Below, piece by piece: positions 24,835-33,151 of a stretch of DNA of 64,000 nucleotides. Each line of letters starts with the position of its first letter. Position 1 is the stretch's first letter. A program made the translations under genes and the position numbers. The stretch lies in NCBI GenBank assembly GCA_051881695.1, contig JBJEQJ010000019.1:51778-115777 (forward strand), given 5' to 3'. Under the pieces are notes generated by a model. The model did not search any database, had not been told where the DNA came from, and was given only the letters and a program-made list of their open reading frames with translations. The stretch is from CAYJFG01 sp051881695. GTDB taxonomy: Bacteria > Bacillota > Clostridia > Oscillospirales > Acutalibacteraceae.

Positions 24835-24917
24835 ATAAATCACACTGAAAGCTGTTGCGCATTTTGCTTGCATATTTTCTGTCAGCGCAATATGCACAAG
24901 CGATTTAATCAGTGTTT
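24826..24917. repeat. Inverted-repeat element, short copy (MITE-like)
   Basis: This 92-base copy of the element at 20414-20578 lacks the central 70-75 bases. It runs from AAACACTGAATAAATC to GATTTAATCAGTGTTT (15 of 16 inverted match). It shares TTGCTTGCATATTTT and GCGCAATATGCACAA with the long copy. Its first nine bases are the last coding bases and stop codon of the radical SAM gene. The right end is 32 bases before der. Confidence 0.75.
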
Positions 24918-24949
24918 CCATGGGAAAATAAAAAGAGGGAGGTAATAAA

Positions 24950-26272
24950 ATGGCAAAGCCTGTTATAGCTATTGTCGGAAGACCAAACGTAGGAAAATCA
25001 ACGCTTTTTAACAAGCTTACCGGAAAGAGAATTTCAATAGTTGACGATACCCCCGGCGTTACGCGCGACAGAATTTTCGGTGAGGTAGAGTGGCAGAACC
25101 GTACTGCTTCCATTGTGGATACAGGCGGCATAGAGCCGTACTCAGACGATATTATACTTTCTCAGATGAGAATACAGGCACAGCTTGCAATAGATGCGGC
25201 AGATGTTATCGTTCTTGTTACAGATATACGAACAGGGCTTGTGGCAACAGATATGGAGGTTGCCTCTATGCTGCAAAAAAGCGGAAGACCCATTGTGCTG
25301 TGCGTAAATAAATGTGATAAAATAGGCGAGCCGGACCCTGAATTTTACGAATTTTACAATTTAGGCCTTGGCGATCCGATTGCCGTTTCCTCTGTTCACG
25401 GTCACGGAACGGGCGACCTGCTGGAAGAGATCTTCGCACTTTTGCCAAATCAGGATGAGGAAGATGAGCAAAGCGAAACTATAAGTGTTGCTGTAATAGG
25501 CAAGCCGAATGTCGGCAAATCCTCACTTATAAATAAGATAGCAGGAGAAAACAGATGCATTGTTTCCGACATAGCAGGAACAACAAGAGATTCTATAGAT
25601 ACCGTAATTGAAAACAGCCATGGAAGATTTATTTTTACAGATACTGCCGGACTGAGAAGAAAAAACAAGATAGAGGATCAAATTGAAAAATACAGCGTAA
25701 TACGGGCAAAAATGGCTATTGACCGCAGTGACGTTTGTGTTATAATGATAAATGCACAGGAGGGCTTTACTGAGCAGGACTCTAAAATTGCAGGACTGGC
25801 GCACGAGGCAGGCAAGGCGTGTATTATTGCTGTTAATAAATGGGATGCAATAGAAAAAGACGACAAAACAATGAACGAGTACAGAAAAAAGCTTGAGGTC
25901 GATTTTTCTTTTATGTCCTATGTGCCAATGATTTTTATATCTGCAAAGACGGGACAAAGGCTTGACAAGCTGTTTGAGATGATTGTTTCCGTTGCTAATT
26001 CAAACTCTATGCGTATAAAAACGGGTGTATTAAACGACCTTCTTTCACAGGCGATTTCAAGAGTTCAGCCTCCGTCGGACAAGGGCAGACGTCTTAAAAT
26101 TTATTATATGACGCAGGCGTCCACTAAGCCGCCTACCTTCGTTTGCTTTGTAAATTCGGCGGAGCTTTTCCACTTTTCGTATCAGAGGTATCTGGAAAAC
26201 AGAATAAGAGAAACCTTCGGACTTATCGGAACTCCGATACGCTTTGTCATAAGAGAACGCTCAGATAAATAA
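24950..26272 (+). CDS. der: Ribosome-assembly GTPase Der (EngA)
   Basis: This 440-residue protein has two tandem GTPase domains and a C-terminal KH-like domain, the unique Der layout. G1 motifs are GRPNVGKST (residues 10-18) and GKPNVGKSS (about 183-191). G3 motifs are DTGGIE and DTAGLRRK, and G4 motifs are NKCD and NKWD. Der acts in maturation of the 50S subunit. Its length is normal. It follows the inverted-repeat element and is 17 bases ahead of plsY, forming a der-plsY pair common in Firmicutes. GGGAGG lies upstream. Confidence 0.96.
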   Translation: MAKPVIAIVGRPNVGKSTLFNKLTGKRISIVDDTPGVTRDRIFGEVEWQNRTASIVDTGGIEPYSDDIILSQMRIQAQLAIDAADVIVLVTDIRTGLVATDMEVASMLQKSGRPIVLCVNKCDKIGEPDPEFYEFYNLGLGDPIAVSSVHGHGTGDLLEEIFALLPNQDEEDEQSETISVAVIGKPNVGKSSLINKIAGENRCIVSDIAGTTRDSIDTVIENSHGRFIFTDTAGLRRKNKIEDQIEKYSVIRAKMAIDRSDVCVIMINAQEGFTEQDSKIAGLAHEAGKACIIAVNKWDAIEKDDKTMNEYRKKLEVDFSFMSYVPMIFISAKTGQRLDKLFEMIVSVANSNSMRIKTGVLNDLLSQAISRVQPPSDKGRRLKIYYMTQASTKPPTFVCFVNSAELFHFSYQRYLENRIRETFGLIGTPIRFVIRERSDK

Positions 26273-26289
26273 TTATGGGGGAGTAAGCG

Positions 26290-27021
26290 ATGTTTCAAAG
26301 TATAGCTGAATTTTTTACAGCCGGATGGCTTAATTTTATTATAGCAGCTGCCGCTGCATATCTGCTCGGAAGTCTTAATTTTTCTATAATAATAACCAGA
26401 ATAGTTAAAAACGGCGAAGATATCAGAAAAATGGGCAGCGGAAACGCAGGCTTTACAAACGTTCTTCGCTCTGTCGGAAAGGGCCCTGCAGTTGCAACTA
26501 TAATTCTTGATTTTGCAAAGGGAGTAGCGTCGGCGCTTATCGGCGGATGGCTTTTTTCGCTGATTCCGGTAACGGGAGTTCCGGCGGCTGAGGTTGCGTG
26601 CTACGGCGAATACATATGCGGCTTTATCTGCATAATAGGACATATGCTTCCGCTTTATTTTAACTTTAAAGGCGGCAAGGGCGTAGTGTGTGCGGCTGCG
26701 CTTGCGGCAGTAGCAGATATAAGAGTTTTTGCTATTGTTATCCCGATTTTTATTATTGTAGTTTTAATTACTAAAATTGTATCTATAAGCTCTTTGGTTG
26801 CTGCAGTTGCTTTTCCGATAGTAACCTTTTGCTTTGCATATTTTGCAGACTACATACCAAGCCTTAACACGAACGCTCCTCATTCGCTTATGTATGTTAT
26901 AGTGTCTACTGCGTTTGCGCTTGCAGTATGTATATTTATCTTTGTAAAGCATAAGGAAAACATAAAGCGCCTGAAAAATGGAACCGAAAAGAAGCTTACA
27001 ATAAAAAAGAAGGATTCTTAA
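26290..27021 (+). CDS. plsY: Acyl-phosphate:glycerol-3-phosphate acyltransferase (PlsY)
   Basis: This 243-residue integral membrane enzyme makes lysophosphatidic acid from acyl phosphate, the first step of phospholipid synthesis. The conserved loops are GSLNFS (canonical GSxPF), MGSGNAGFTNVLR (canonical GSGNxGxTNxxR) and FNFKGGKGV. It is longer than most PlsY (about 200), mainly from a larger loop around residues 95-115 and a basic 25-residue C-terminal tail. It is co-oriented with der and followed after 16 bases by the amylase gene. Confidence 0.92.
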   Translation: MFQSIAEFFTAGWLNFIIAAAAAYLLGSLNFSIIITRIVKNGEDIRKMGSGNAGFTNVLRSVGKGPAVATIILDFAKGVASALIGGWLFSLIPVTGVPAAEVACYGEYICGFICIIGHMLPLYFNFKGGKGVVCAAALAAVADIRVFAIVIPIFIIVVLITKIVSISSLVAAVAFPIVTFCFAYFADYIPSLNTNAPHSLMYVIVSTAFALAVCIFIFVKHKENIKRLKNGTEKKLTIKKKDS

Positions 27022-27037
27022 GGAAAGGATAAGACAA

Positions 27038-28516
27038 ATGAAAAAGAGAATAATTACTCTGATGATTGCCGGCGCAATGCTTTGCTCGCTTGCATCGTGT
27101 TCTCAAGCTCCTGCCGGAACAGGCGGCACATCACAGCCAACGCAGGCAACCGAGGCAACGCAACCCGGAGAAGAAAACAAACAGCTCGGTACAAAAGGCG
27201 AATATGAGCTTGCCGCAGATATTGAGCACGGAGCGATACTGCATGCCTGGTGCTGGTCGTTTAATACCATTAAAGAGAATATGAAAGATATAGCCCAAGC
27301 AGGCTATACCTCCATACAAACATCACCTATAAACGAATGTAAGGTTGGTGAAAAAGGCGGTATGCAGCTTCAGGATTCTGACGAAAAGTCAAACAACGGC
27401 AAGTGGTATTATCATTATCAACCGACAAATTTTGTTATCGGTAACTACCAGCTGGGCACAGAAGCGGAATTTAAAGCGATGTGCGACGAGGCTCACAAAT
27501 ACGGAATAAAAATTATTGTTGACGCTGTTGTAAACCATATGACGAGCGACGGCAACGCAATAAGTGAGGAATTTTGGGATGTCACGGACGAGCCGTTCCA
27601 TTCATATGGAAGCATAACTAACTACGGCGACAGAGAACAGGTAACTCAGGGAAATCTTCTGGGACTTCTCGACTTAAACACGCAAAACAAGGACATACAG
27701 CAGTATATCCTGAAATATCTTAAATCCTGTGTTGAGGCAGGCGCAGACGGCTTCAGATATGACGCTATGAAGCACGTTGAATTGCCGGATGACGACGAGG
27801 AATATGCCAGCGACTTCTGGAAGGTTGTGCTTGAAAACGGTGCAGAGTTCCAGTACGGAGAAATCCTACAGGGAGGAGCTGACAGAGCGAGATTTTATGT
27901 TGAAGAGCTTGGTGTAAGTATGACCTCCTCGTCCTATGGCGGCGGAGTTCGTAACGCTGTAATTTATAAGGATTTATCTGTTTCGGCATGGAGCGATTAC
28001 TCCGCTAATCTGATTCCCGAAAATAAGCTTGTAACTTGGGTTGAATCTCACGATAATTACTGCAACGACGGCTCGTGGGCGCAAATGGACGAGCAGGACG
28101 TAAAATGGGCGTGGGCGATGATTTGTGCAAGAAGCGGCGGCACACCGCTGTTCTTTAGCCGCCCGGACGGTGCGTCAATAGACGACCAGTGGGGAAATAA
28201 CTTAATCGGAGCAAAGGGCTCAGACGCCTTTAAGGACGCTGAGGTTGCGGCAGTTAATAAATTCAGAAATAATATGGCAGGACTTAACGAAACGCTTACG
28301 AACCCAATGGACAACGAACAGCTTCTTTTGATTGAAAGAGGCGATAAGGGCGCGGTAATAATAAACGTGAGCGATAAGAATGTAAAATTAGATGATGTAA
28401 CCTCTGTTTTGGCAGACGGCACATACAAAGAAAAGGTAACAGACGCTGAATTTACAGTTAAGGGCGGTAAAATTGCCGGAGAGGTTAAAGCAGGACAAAT
28501 TGCCGTAATATATTAA
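27038..28516 (+). CDS. GH13 alpha-amylase lipoprotein
   Basis: This 492-residue glycoside hydrolase family 13 enzyme has a lipoprotein signal peptide (lipobox LASC, Cys21) and a 30-residue Thr/Gln/Glu-rich linker. The four GH13 regions are DAVVNH (residues 162-167), GFRYDAMKH (238-246, nucleophile Asp242), GEIL (acid/base Glu275) and ESHDNY (Asp339 as transition-state stabiliser). A short beta domain closes the protein. It should cleave alpha-1,4-glucans at the cell surface. Unlike the protein at 56161 it has no dockerin or starch-binding module. Whether it is expressed from the plsY transcript or alone is unclear; a strong terminator follows. Confidence 0.92.
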   Translation: MKKRIITLMIAGAMLCSLASCSQAPAGTGGTSQPTQATEATQPGEENKQLGTKGEYELAADIEHGAILHAWCWSFNTIKENMKDIAQAGYTSIQTSPINECKVGEKGGMQLQDSDEKSNNGKWYYHYQPTNFVIGNYQLGTEAEFKAMCDEAHKYGIKIIVDAVVNHMTSDGNAISEEFWDVTDEPFHSYGSITNYGDREQVTQGNLLGLLDLNTQNKDIQQYILKYLKSCVEAGADGFRYDAMKHVELPDDDEEYASDFWKVVLENGAEFQYGEILQGGADRARFYVEELGVSMTSSSYGGGVRNAVIYKDLSVSAWSDYSANLIPENKLVTWVESHDNYCNDGSWAQMDEQDVKWAWAMICARSGGTPLFFSRPDGASIDDQWGNNLIGAKGSDAFKDAEVAAVNKFRNNMAGLNETLTNPMDNEQLLLIERGDKGAVIINVSDKNVKLDDVTSVLADGTYKEKVTDAEFTVKGGKIAGEVKAGQIAVIY

Positions 28517-28540
28517 TTTATCGGTTATATACAGATTAAA

Positions 28541-28589
28541 AAACAGGCTGTATCAAAACGACAAACTTGTTTTGATACAGCCGTTTTTA
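28541..28589. terminator. Bidirectional rho-independent terminator
   Basis: A perfect 14-bp stem (GGCTGTATCAAAAC and its complement) has a 9-base loop, with T-tracts on both strands (GTTTTTAT on plus, TGTTTTTT on minus). It serves the amylase gene and the convergent membrane protein gene. Confidence 0.92.
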
Positions 28590-28635
28590 TATATTTTCTC
28601 CTCGAAAGTACCGTTATCGCAAAGCGACAGAAAGC

Positions 28636-29019
28636 TTATTTATACTTAACCCTTTGCTTCTTATTAACAGCAGTAATTCCGCCGATTGCGCCTGACAAAA
28701 GCATAGCAACACCCTTTATCACCGTTGCTATTGATATGCTCTCGGTACCGCCGCACAGCCCCATAATAACAATTAAAGCAAAAATAATAAATCCTGTAAG
28801 CAGTCCGTACAGCATACCGTTGCACTTTGAAATGCGTACCGTTATATATCCGCCGGCCAAAGCCCCCAGCGCGGCAAACACCATTGCTATTGTCCCCATG
28901 GCTGTGTCGGGTATTGTTTTCATCTGCGTAAGTATTGCAGCGCCGATAATAAGCTGTGCAGTAATTACAACAACTCCGCTTAAAACGCCTGTAATTACCG
29001 CCTTTACGCATTTATTCAT
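28636..29019 (-). CDS. Small four-helix membrane protein (TIGR04086-like)
   Basis: This 127-residue protein has four membrane helices (roughly residues 6-28, 40-60, 70-90 and 98-118) and glycine-rich segments such as FAALGALAGGYITVR. It resembles the TIGR04086 family of clostridial membrane proteins, often encoded near yajC, as here. No function is known. ATG 29019 was chosen because AGGGAG lies just upstream; an ATG 27 bases earlier lacks this spacing. Confidence 0.7.
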   Translation of the reverse strand: MNKCVKAVITGVLSGVVVITAQLIIGAAILTQMKTIPDTAMGTIAMVFAALGALAGGYITVRISKCNGMLYGLLTGFIIFALIVIMGLCGGTESISIATVIKGVAMLLSGAIGGITAVNKKQRVKYK

Positions 29020-29063
29020 TTTTTTCTCCCTGCTTTTCAAGGGCATTCCCTCCGTTTTTTTGC

Positions 29064-29106
29064 AAATAAAAAATACCTACGGAATAGCTTATATTCCATA
29101 GGTATT
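29064..29106 (-). terminator. Terminator after yajC
   Basis: AATACCTA and TAGGTATT enclose a further paired GGAATA/TATTCC. On the minus strand the stem is followed by TTTTTTATTTG. It would end the yajC transcript before the small membrane protein gene. Confidence 0.8.
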
Positions 29107-29136
29107 CATTTTTCTGCGGGATTATTACTCTTTTAA

Positions 29137-29598
29137 TTATTTGTTTTCGCCTTTATTTTCGTCGCTGTCTTTTTTCTTTCTTCCGAAAAATCCGCCTGTC
29201 GGCTTTGCCTGAGGTGCAGCCTCATTCTCTTTAACTGTGTCAACGGTTGAAATACTCCAACGCTTTAACTGCATTCTTGTTCTGTCTGCGCCTGTTTCAA
29301 TAACAATGGAGTCTGTCTCCTCCTTAATACTAATAACCTTTCCCATAATTCCGCCGATTGTCGTGATTTCATCGCCTATTTCAAGGTTATCTCTAAGAGC
29401 CTGTTCAGCCTTTTTCTTTTTGCTGTTAGGTCTTATCATCAAAAAGTAGATGCCGACAAAGATAGCAACGTAAACTATCAGCAATAACCACATTTGGTTA
29501 CCGTTTGCGCCCTGTGTACCTGTTCCGGCAGGAGCACAGGATGTAAGACCCAGCATAAGCATTGCAGCCGCCATAGCAGTCATAATAATTTTTTTCAT
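29137..29598 (-). CDS. yajC: Preprotein translocase subunit YajC with lipobox leader
   Basis: This 153-residue YajC-family protein is the accessory subunit that associates with SecDF. The diagnostic part is the membrane helix MWLLLIVYVAIFVGIYFLMIRPNSKKKK followed by LEIGDEITTIGGIMGKV. Unusually a second hydrophobic leader precedes it, ending MLGLTSCAPAG, which matches a lipoprotein signal with Cys21. Ordinary YajC starts at the single helix. ATG 29598 was preferred to a TTG 12 bases upstream that abuts AAAGGA. The C-terminus is a charged tail (GRKKKDSDENKGENK). It sits downstream of tgt and queA, as usual, but has its own promoter. Confidence 0.88.
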   Translation of the reverse strand: MKKIIMTAMAAAMLMLGLTSCAPAGTGTQGANGNQMWLLLIVYVAIFVGIYFLMIRPNSKKKKAEQALRDNLEIGDEITTIGGIMGKVISIKEETDSIVIETGADRTRMQLKRWSISTVDTVKENEAAPQAKPTGGFFGRKKKDSDENKGENK

Positions 29599-29644
29599 TA
29601 AATTTTTCAATCCTTTCGTTTTACGCCGTTGCGCTAATGTTTTT

Positions 29645-29672
29645 ATTATAACATAAAATGTGTATCTTGCAA
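29645..29672 (-). promoter_or_regulatory. Sigma-A promoter for yajC
   Basis: On the minus strand TTGCAA, 16 bases, and TATAAT preceded by TGT (extended -10). It lies just after the tgt stop codon, about 47 bases before the yajC start. Confidence 0.65.
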
Positions 29673-29680
29673 CACCTTTA

Positions 29681-30811
29681 TTATATTCTTATACCTAAAA
29701 TTTCTCGTTTTTCACGGTAAAAGCTTTCAAAGCAGCCCTTGTCAAGCGCCTCTCTTATCTTTTCCATAAGGCTGTTGTAAAAGTATAAATTGTGCATAAC
29801 CGCCAGGCGCATACCAAGCATTTCATCGCTTTTGAATAAATGCCTTATATATGCTCTTGAAAAGCTTTTGCACACAGGACAGCCGCAGCTTTCGTCAATA
29901 GGCGAATCATCAAGCTCATATTTGGCGTTTTTAATGTTTCTTATTCCGTCATTTGTAAAAAGCTGTCCGTGCCTTGCGTTTCTTGTCGGCATAACGCAGT
30001 CAAACAAGTCTATTCCGCGGTATACACCCTCAAGTATATTTACGGGAGTTCCCACGCCCATCAAATACCTTGGTTTATTTTTGGGCAAATACGGGTTAAG
30101 CTCGTCAAGTATATGGTACATAACCTCGGTAGGCTCACCTACGGCAAGCCCCCCAACGGCATAGCCTGGCAGGTCAAGCTCTGCAATCTGCTTCATATGC
30201 TCAATTCTTAAATCATCGTATATGCCGCCCTGATTTATTCCGAATAAAAGCTGATGCGGATTTAATGTAGCTTCAAGACCGTTTAAGCGCTCAAGCTCTT
30301 TTTTGCATCTTTTAAGCCAGCGTGTAGTTCTCTCTATGGAGTTTTTCGTGTAATCGTAGGGGGAGGGGTTTTCAATACATTCGTCAAACGCCATTGCTAT
30401 AGTAGAGCCAAGGTTTGACTGTATCTGCATACTTTCCTCAGGGCCCATGAAAATTTTATGACCGTCTATGTGTGAGGCAAAGTAAACGCCTTCCTCCTTT
30501 ATATTGCGAAGCTTTGCAAGTGAAAACACCTGAAAGCCGCCGCTGTCTGTTAAAATAGGGCCGTCCCATCTTGTGAATTTATGAAGTCCACCCAGGGTTT
30601 TAACGTTTTTATCGCCGGGGCGGAGATGAAGGTGATATGTGTTGCAAAGCTGCACCTGACATTTTAAATCCTTTAAATCAAATGCAGATACTCCGCCCTT
30701 AATAGCTCCGCAGGTTGCAACATTCATAAAAGCAGGAGTCTGCACAGTGCCGTGAACAGTTTTAAATTCACTGCGGCGGGCACAGCCCTCTTCCTTAATA
30801 GTCTTAAACAT
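29681..30811 (-). CDS. tgt: tRNA-guanine transglycosylase (Tgt)
   Basis: This 376-residue enzyme swaps guanine-34 for preQ1 in tRNAs with GUN anticodons, on the way to queuosine. The catalytic base region is LTDSGGFQVFS, the substrate-binding segment is FDECIE, and the nucleophile loop is IDLFDCVMPTRNARHG. The zinc site is CGCPVCKSFSRAYIRHL with a later His. Length is normal. It follows queA by 12 bases, so queA-tgt form one unit for late queuosine synthesis. The genes that make preQ1 are not in this window. Confidence 0.96.
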   Translation of the reverse strand: MFKTIKEEGCARRSEFKTVHGTVQTPAFMNVATCGAIKGGVSAFDLKDLKCQVQLCNTYHLHLRPGDKNVKTLGGLHKFTRWDGPILTDSGGFQVFSLAKLRNIKEEGVYFASHIDGHKIFMGPEESMQIQSNLGSTIAMAFDECIENPSPYDYTKNSIERTTRWLKRCKKELERLNGLEATLNPHQLLFGINQGGIYDDLRIEHMKQIAELDLPGYAVGGLAVGEPTEVMYHILDELNPYLPKNKPRYLMGVGTPVNILEGVYRGIDLFDCVMPTRNARHGQLFTNDGIRNIKNAKYELDDSPIDESCGCPVCKSFSRAYIRHLFKSDEMLGMRLAVMHNLYFYNSLMEKIREALDKGCFESFYREKREILGIRI

Positions 30812-30823
30812 TCTAATTCTCCT

Positions 30824-31849
30824 TTATATTATAAGCATAGCGTCTCCAAACGAGAAGAATCTGTACTTCTCCCGTACGGCGGTATTATATGCATTCATTA
30901 TATTGTCAAAGCCGGCAAAGGCAGAAACAAGCATTATAAGCGTGCTTTCAGGCAAGTGAAAATTTGTGATAAGTCCGTCAAGCACTTTAAAATTAAAGCC
31001 GGGATAAATGAATATATCTGTAAAGCCTTCGCAGGGGATAACCTCTCCGTACTGTGCTGCGGCTGTTTCCAGCGTGCGGCAGCTCGTTGTGCCTACAGCA
31101 ATAACGCGCCCGCCGCTTTTCTTTGTTCTTTTGATTAATTCAGCAGTTTCAGCAGGTATTTCATAATGCTCCGAGTGCATCTTGTGCTTTGTTACATCAT
31201 CAACCTTTACGGGGCGAAACGTGCCAAGCCCCACGTGCAAGGTTACAAAGCCGATGTTTACACCTTTTTTCTTTGCCTTTTCCAAAAGCTCATTTGTAAA
31301 GTGAAGTCCTGCAGTAGGGGCGGCGGCTGAGCCAAGCTCACGGCTGTACACCGTCTGATAACGTTCCCTGTCCGTAAGCTCCTTTGTAATATACGGCGGC
31401 AGCGGCATCTGTCCTATTTTGTCAAGGGCAGTAAAAAAGCTTTCTTCACAGCTGAATTTAACAAGCCTGTTTCCGCCGTCAAGCACCTCGGTTACAATGC
31501 CATGCATAATTCCGTCACCAAAAATAAATTCTGTACCCGGCTTTGCCTTTTTTCCGGGACCTGCCAGACATTCCCACAGGTTTTGCTCCTTTTGCTTCAA
31601 AAGCAAAAACTCAACCCTTGCGCCGGTTTCCTTTTTAATGCCGTATATTCTTGCCGGGAGCACCCTGCTGTCATTCATAATAAGGCAGTCGCCCTCGTTT
31701 AAAAAGTCGAGAACGTCGTAAAAATGCTTATGCGCTACATCACCGCTTTCTTTATTAAGGACAAGCATACGTGAGTTATCTCTTTTTTTAAGAGGTGTTT
31801 GTGCAATAAGCTCCTTTGGCAGATCGTAATGAAAGTCGCTTGTTTTCAT
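30824..31849 (-). CDS. queA: S-adenosylmethionine:tRNA ribosyltransferase-isomerase (QueA)
   Basis: This 341-residue enzyme transfers and rearranges the ribosyl part of SAM onto preQ1-tRNA to give epoxyqueuosine. Typical motifs are FDYDLP-like FHYDLPKELIAQ at the N-terminus, MNDSRVLPARIYG, SAAAPTAGLHFT, LHVGLGTFRPV and FHLPESTLIMLVSAF. ATG 31849 begins MKTSDFHYDLP as in relatives; a start 36 bases upstream is not supported. It is the first gene of a minus-strand queA-tgt unit, divergent from asd. Confidence 0.96.
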   Translation of the reverse strand: MKTSDFHYDLPKELIAQTPLKKRDNSRMLVLNKESGDVAHKHFYDVLDFLNEGDCLIMNDSRVLPARIYGIKKETGARVEFLLLKQKEQNLWECLAGPGKKAKPGTEFIFGDGIMHGIVTEVLDGGNRLVKFSCEESFFTALDKIGQMPLPPYITKELTDRERYQTVYSRELGSAAAPTAGLHFTNELLEKAKKKGVNIGFVTLHVGLGTFRPVKVDDVTKHKMHSEHYEIPAETAELIKRTKKSGGRVIAVGTTSCRTLETAAAQYGEVIPCEGFTDIFIYPGFNFKVLDGLITNFHLPESTLIMLVSAFAGFDNIMNAYNTAVREKYRFFSFGDAMLII

Positions 31850-31895
31850 AGAAGAAAATTCCTTTCGCAAAATTATAAAATTCACTATTTAAAAA

Positions 31896-31924
31896 TTGAC
31901 AACATACAATAAGAATGGTATATT
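31896..31924 (+). promoter_or_regulatory. Sigma-A promoter for asd-dap operon
   Basis: A perfect TTGACA, 17 bases and TATATT. This leaves a leader of roughly 115 bases before asd. Confidence 0.6.
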
Positions 31925-31951
31925 ATAAGTTAGAAAATTATAATAAGTCAG

Positions 31952-31967
31952 TGTACGCAAGCGTACA
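31952..31967 (+). promoter_or_regulatory. Leader hairpin of the asd operon
   Basis: TGTACGC and GCGTACA form a perfect 7-bp stem around two bases in the AT-rich asd leader. The leader is too short and unstructured for a lysine riboswitch, and no T-tract follows. It may be an operator palindrome. Confidence 0.35.
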
Positions 31968-32047
31968 AACTATATTATATTTTATCTTTTAAGAAATGAC
32001 AACTCATTTTTTAAAATTAATAAGGATAAGGGCCTAGGAGGATAACA

Positions 32048-33124
32048 ATGAAGAAGTATAAAGTTGGTATTATAGGAGCAACAGGTATGGTAGGGCAGCG
32101 CTTTTCTCTTTTGCTGTGCGACCATCCGTGGTTTGAGGTAACAGCGCTTGCAGCTTCCAAAAGAAGTGCAGGCAAAAAATATAAAGAAGCAGTAAGCGGC
32201 CGCTGGGCAATGCAGCAGGATATTCCTGCAAATATTGCAGATATGGAAATTTTAGATGCGTCGGAGGTTTCCAAGGTTGCAGCTTTAGTTGACTTTGTAT
32301 TCTGCGCTGTAGATATGAAAAAGGACGAGATCAGAGCGCTTGAGGAAGCATACGCAAAGGCTGAATGTCCTGTTATCTCTAATAATTCAGCGCACAGAGG
32401 AACACCGGATGTTCCGATGATTATACCGGAAATAAATGCTGACCACGCTAAAATTATTCCGGCACAAAGAAAACGTCTTGGCACAAAGAAGGGCTTTGTT
32501 GCAGTAAAATCAAACTGTTCATTGCAAAGCTATGTTCCTGCGATTGCACCGCTTATGGATTTAGGGGTAACAAAGGTGCTCGCCTGCACATATCAGGCAA
32601 TATCCGGAGCAGGCAAAACATTTGAAAGATGGCCTGAAATGGTAGACAATATTATCCCGTACATTGGCGGCGAGGAGGAAAAGTCCGAGCAGGAGCCGAT
32701 GAAAATATGGGGTCATATCGAGGGCGACAGGATTGTAAACGCAAGCTCACCGTCAATTACATCACAATGTATTCGTGTTCCGATAAGCGACGGTCACACA
32801 GCCGCAGTTTTTGCAACGCTTGAAAAGCCGGTATCTATGGAGGAGATAATCTCCAGATGGGAAAGCTACAAGGGCAGAGCGCAGGAGCTTAACCTGCCAA
32901 GCGCACCAAAACAGTTTTTGCATTATTTCAGAGAAAACGACAGACCGCAGATTAAATCGGAAAGAAATCTTGAAAACGGTATGGCGGTATCAATAGGCAG
33001 ACTAAGAGAAGACACTCAGTACACAATCAAGTTCGTATGTATGTCGCACAATACATTAAGAGGTGCCGCAGGCGGCGCAGTATTGATGGCAGAGCTTCTT
33101 TGTGCTGAGGGTTATCTTGACTGA
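32048..33124 (+). CDS. asd: Aspartate-semialdehyde dehydrogenase
   Basis: This 358-residue NADPH enzyme makes aspartate semialdehyde, the branch point to lysine/DAP and threonine/methionine. The cofactor loop is GATGMVGQRFS (residues 10-20), and the catalytic cysteine is in KSNCSLQSYVPA. Length and these motifs, with NNSAHRGTPDVPMIIPEIN, place it in the archaeal/fungal-type subfamily rather than the E. coli type. It heads asd-dapA-dapB with an ACT gene. AGGAGG precedes the ATG. Confidence 0.94.
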   Translation: MKKYKVGIIGATGMVGQRFSLLLCDHPWFEVTALAASKRSAGKKYKEAVSGRWAMQQDIPANIADMEILDASEVSKVAALVDFVFCAVDMKKDEIRALEEAYAKAECPVISNNSAHRGTPDVPMIIPEINADHAKIIPAQRKRLGTKKGFVAVKSNCSLQSYVPAIAPLMDLGVTKVLACTYQAISGAGKTFERWPEMVDNIIPYIGGEEEKSEQEPMKIWGHIEGDRIVNASSPSITSQCIRVPISDGHTAAVFATLEKPVSMEEIISRWESYKGRAQELNLPSAPKQFLHYFRENDRPQIKSERNLENGMAVSIGRLREDTQYTIKFVCMSHNTLRGAAGGAVLMAELLCAEGYLD

Positions 33125-33151
33125 TAAATAAATTAATCTGGAGGTAAACCA

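Noticed and set aside
29667..29680. Shared 14-base word TTGCAACACCTTTA with 59207-59220
   Set aside because: A single 14-base match in 64 kb of AT-rich DNA is expected by chance.
31925..32047. Lysine riboswitch before asd
   Set aside because: The leader is too short and lacks the conserved multi-helix junction.
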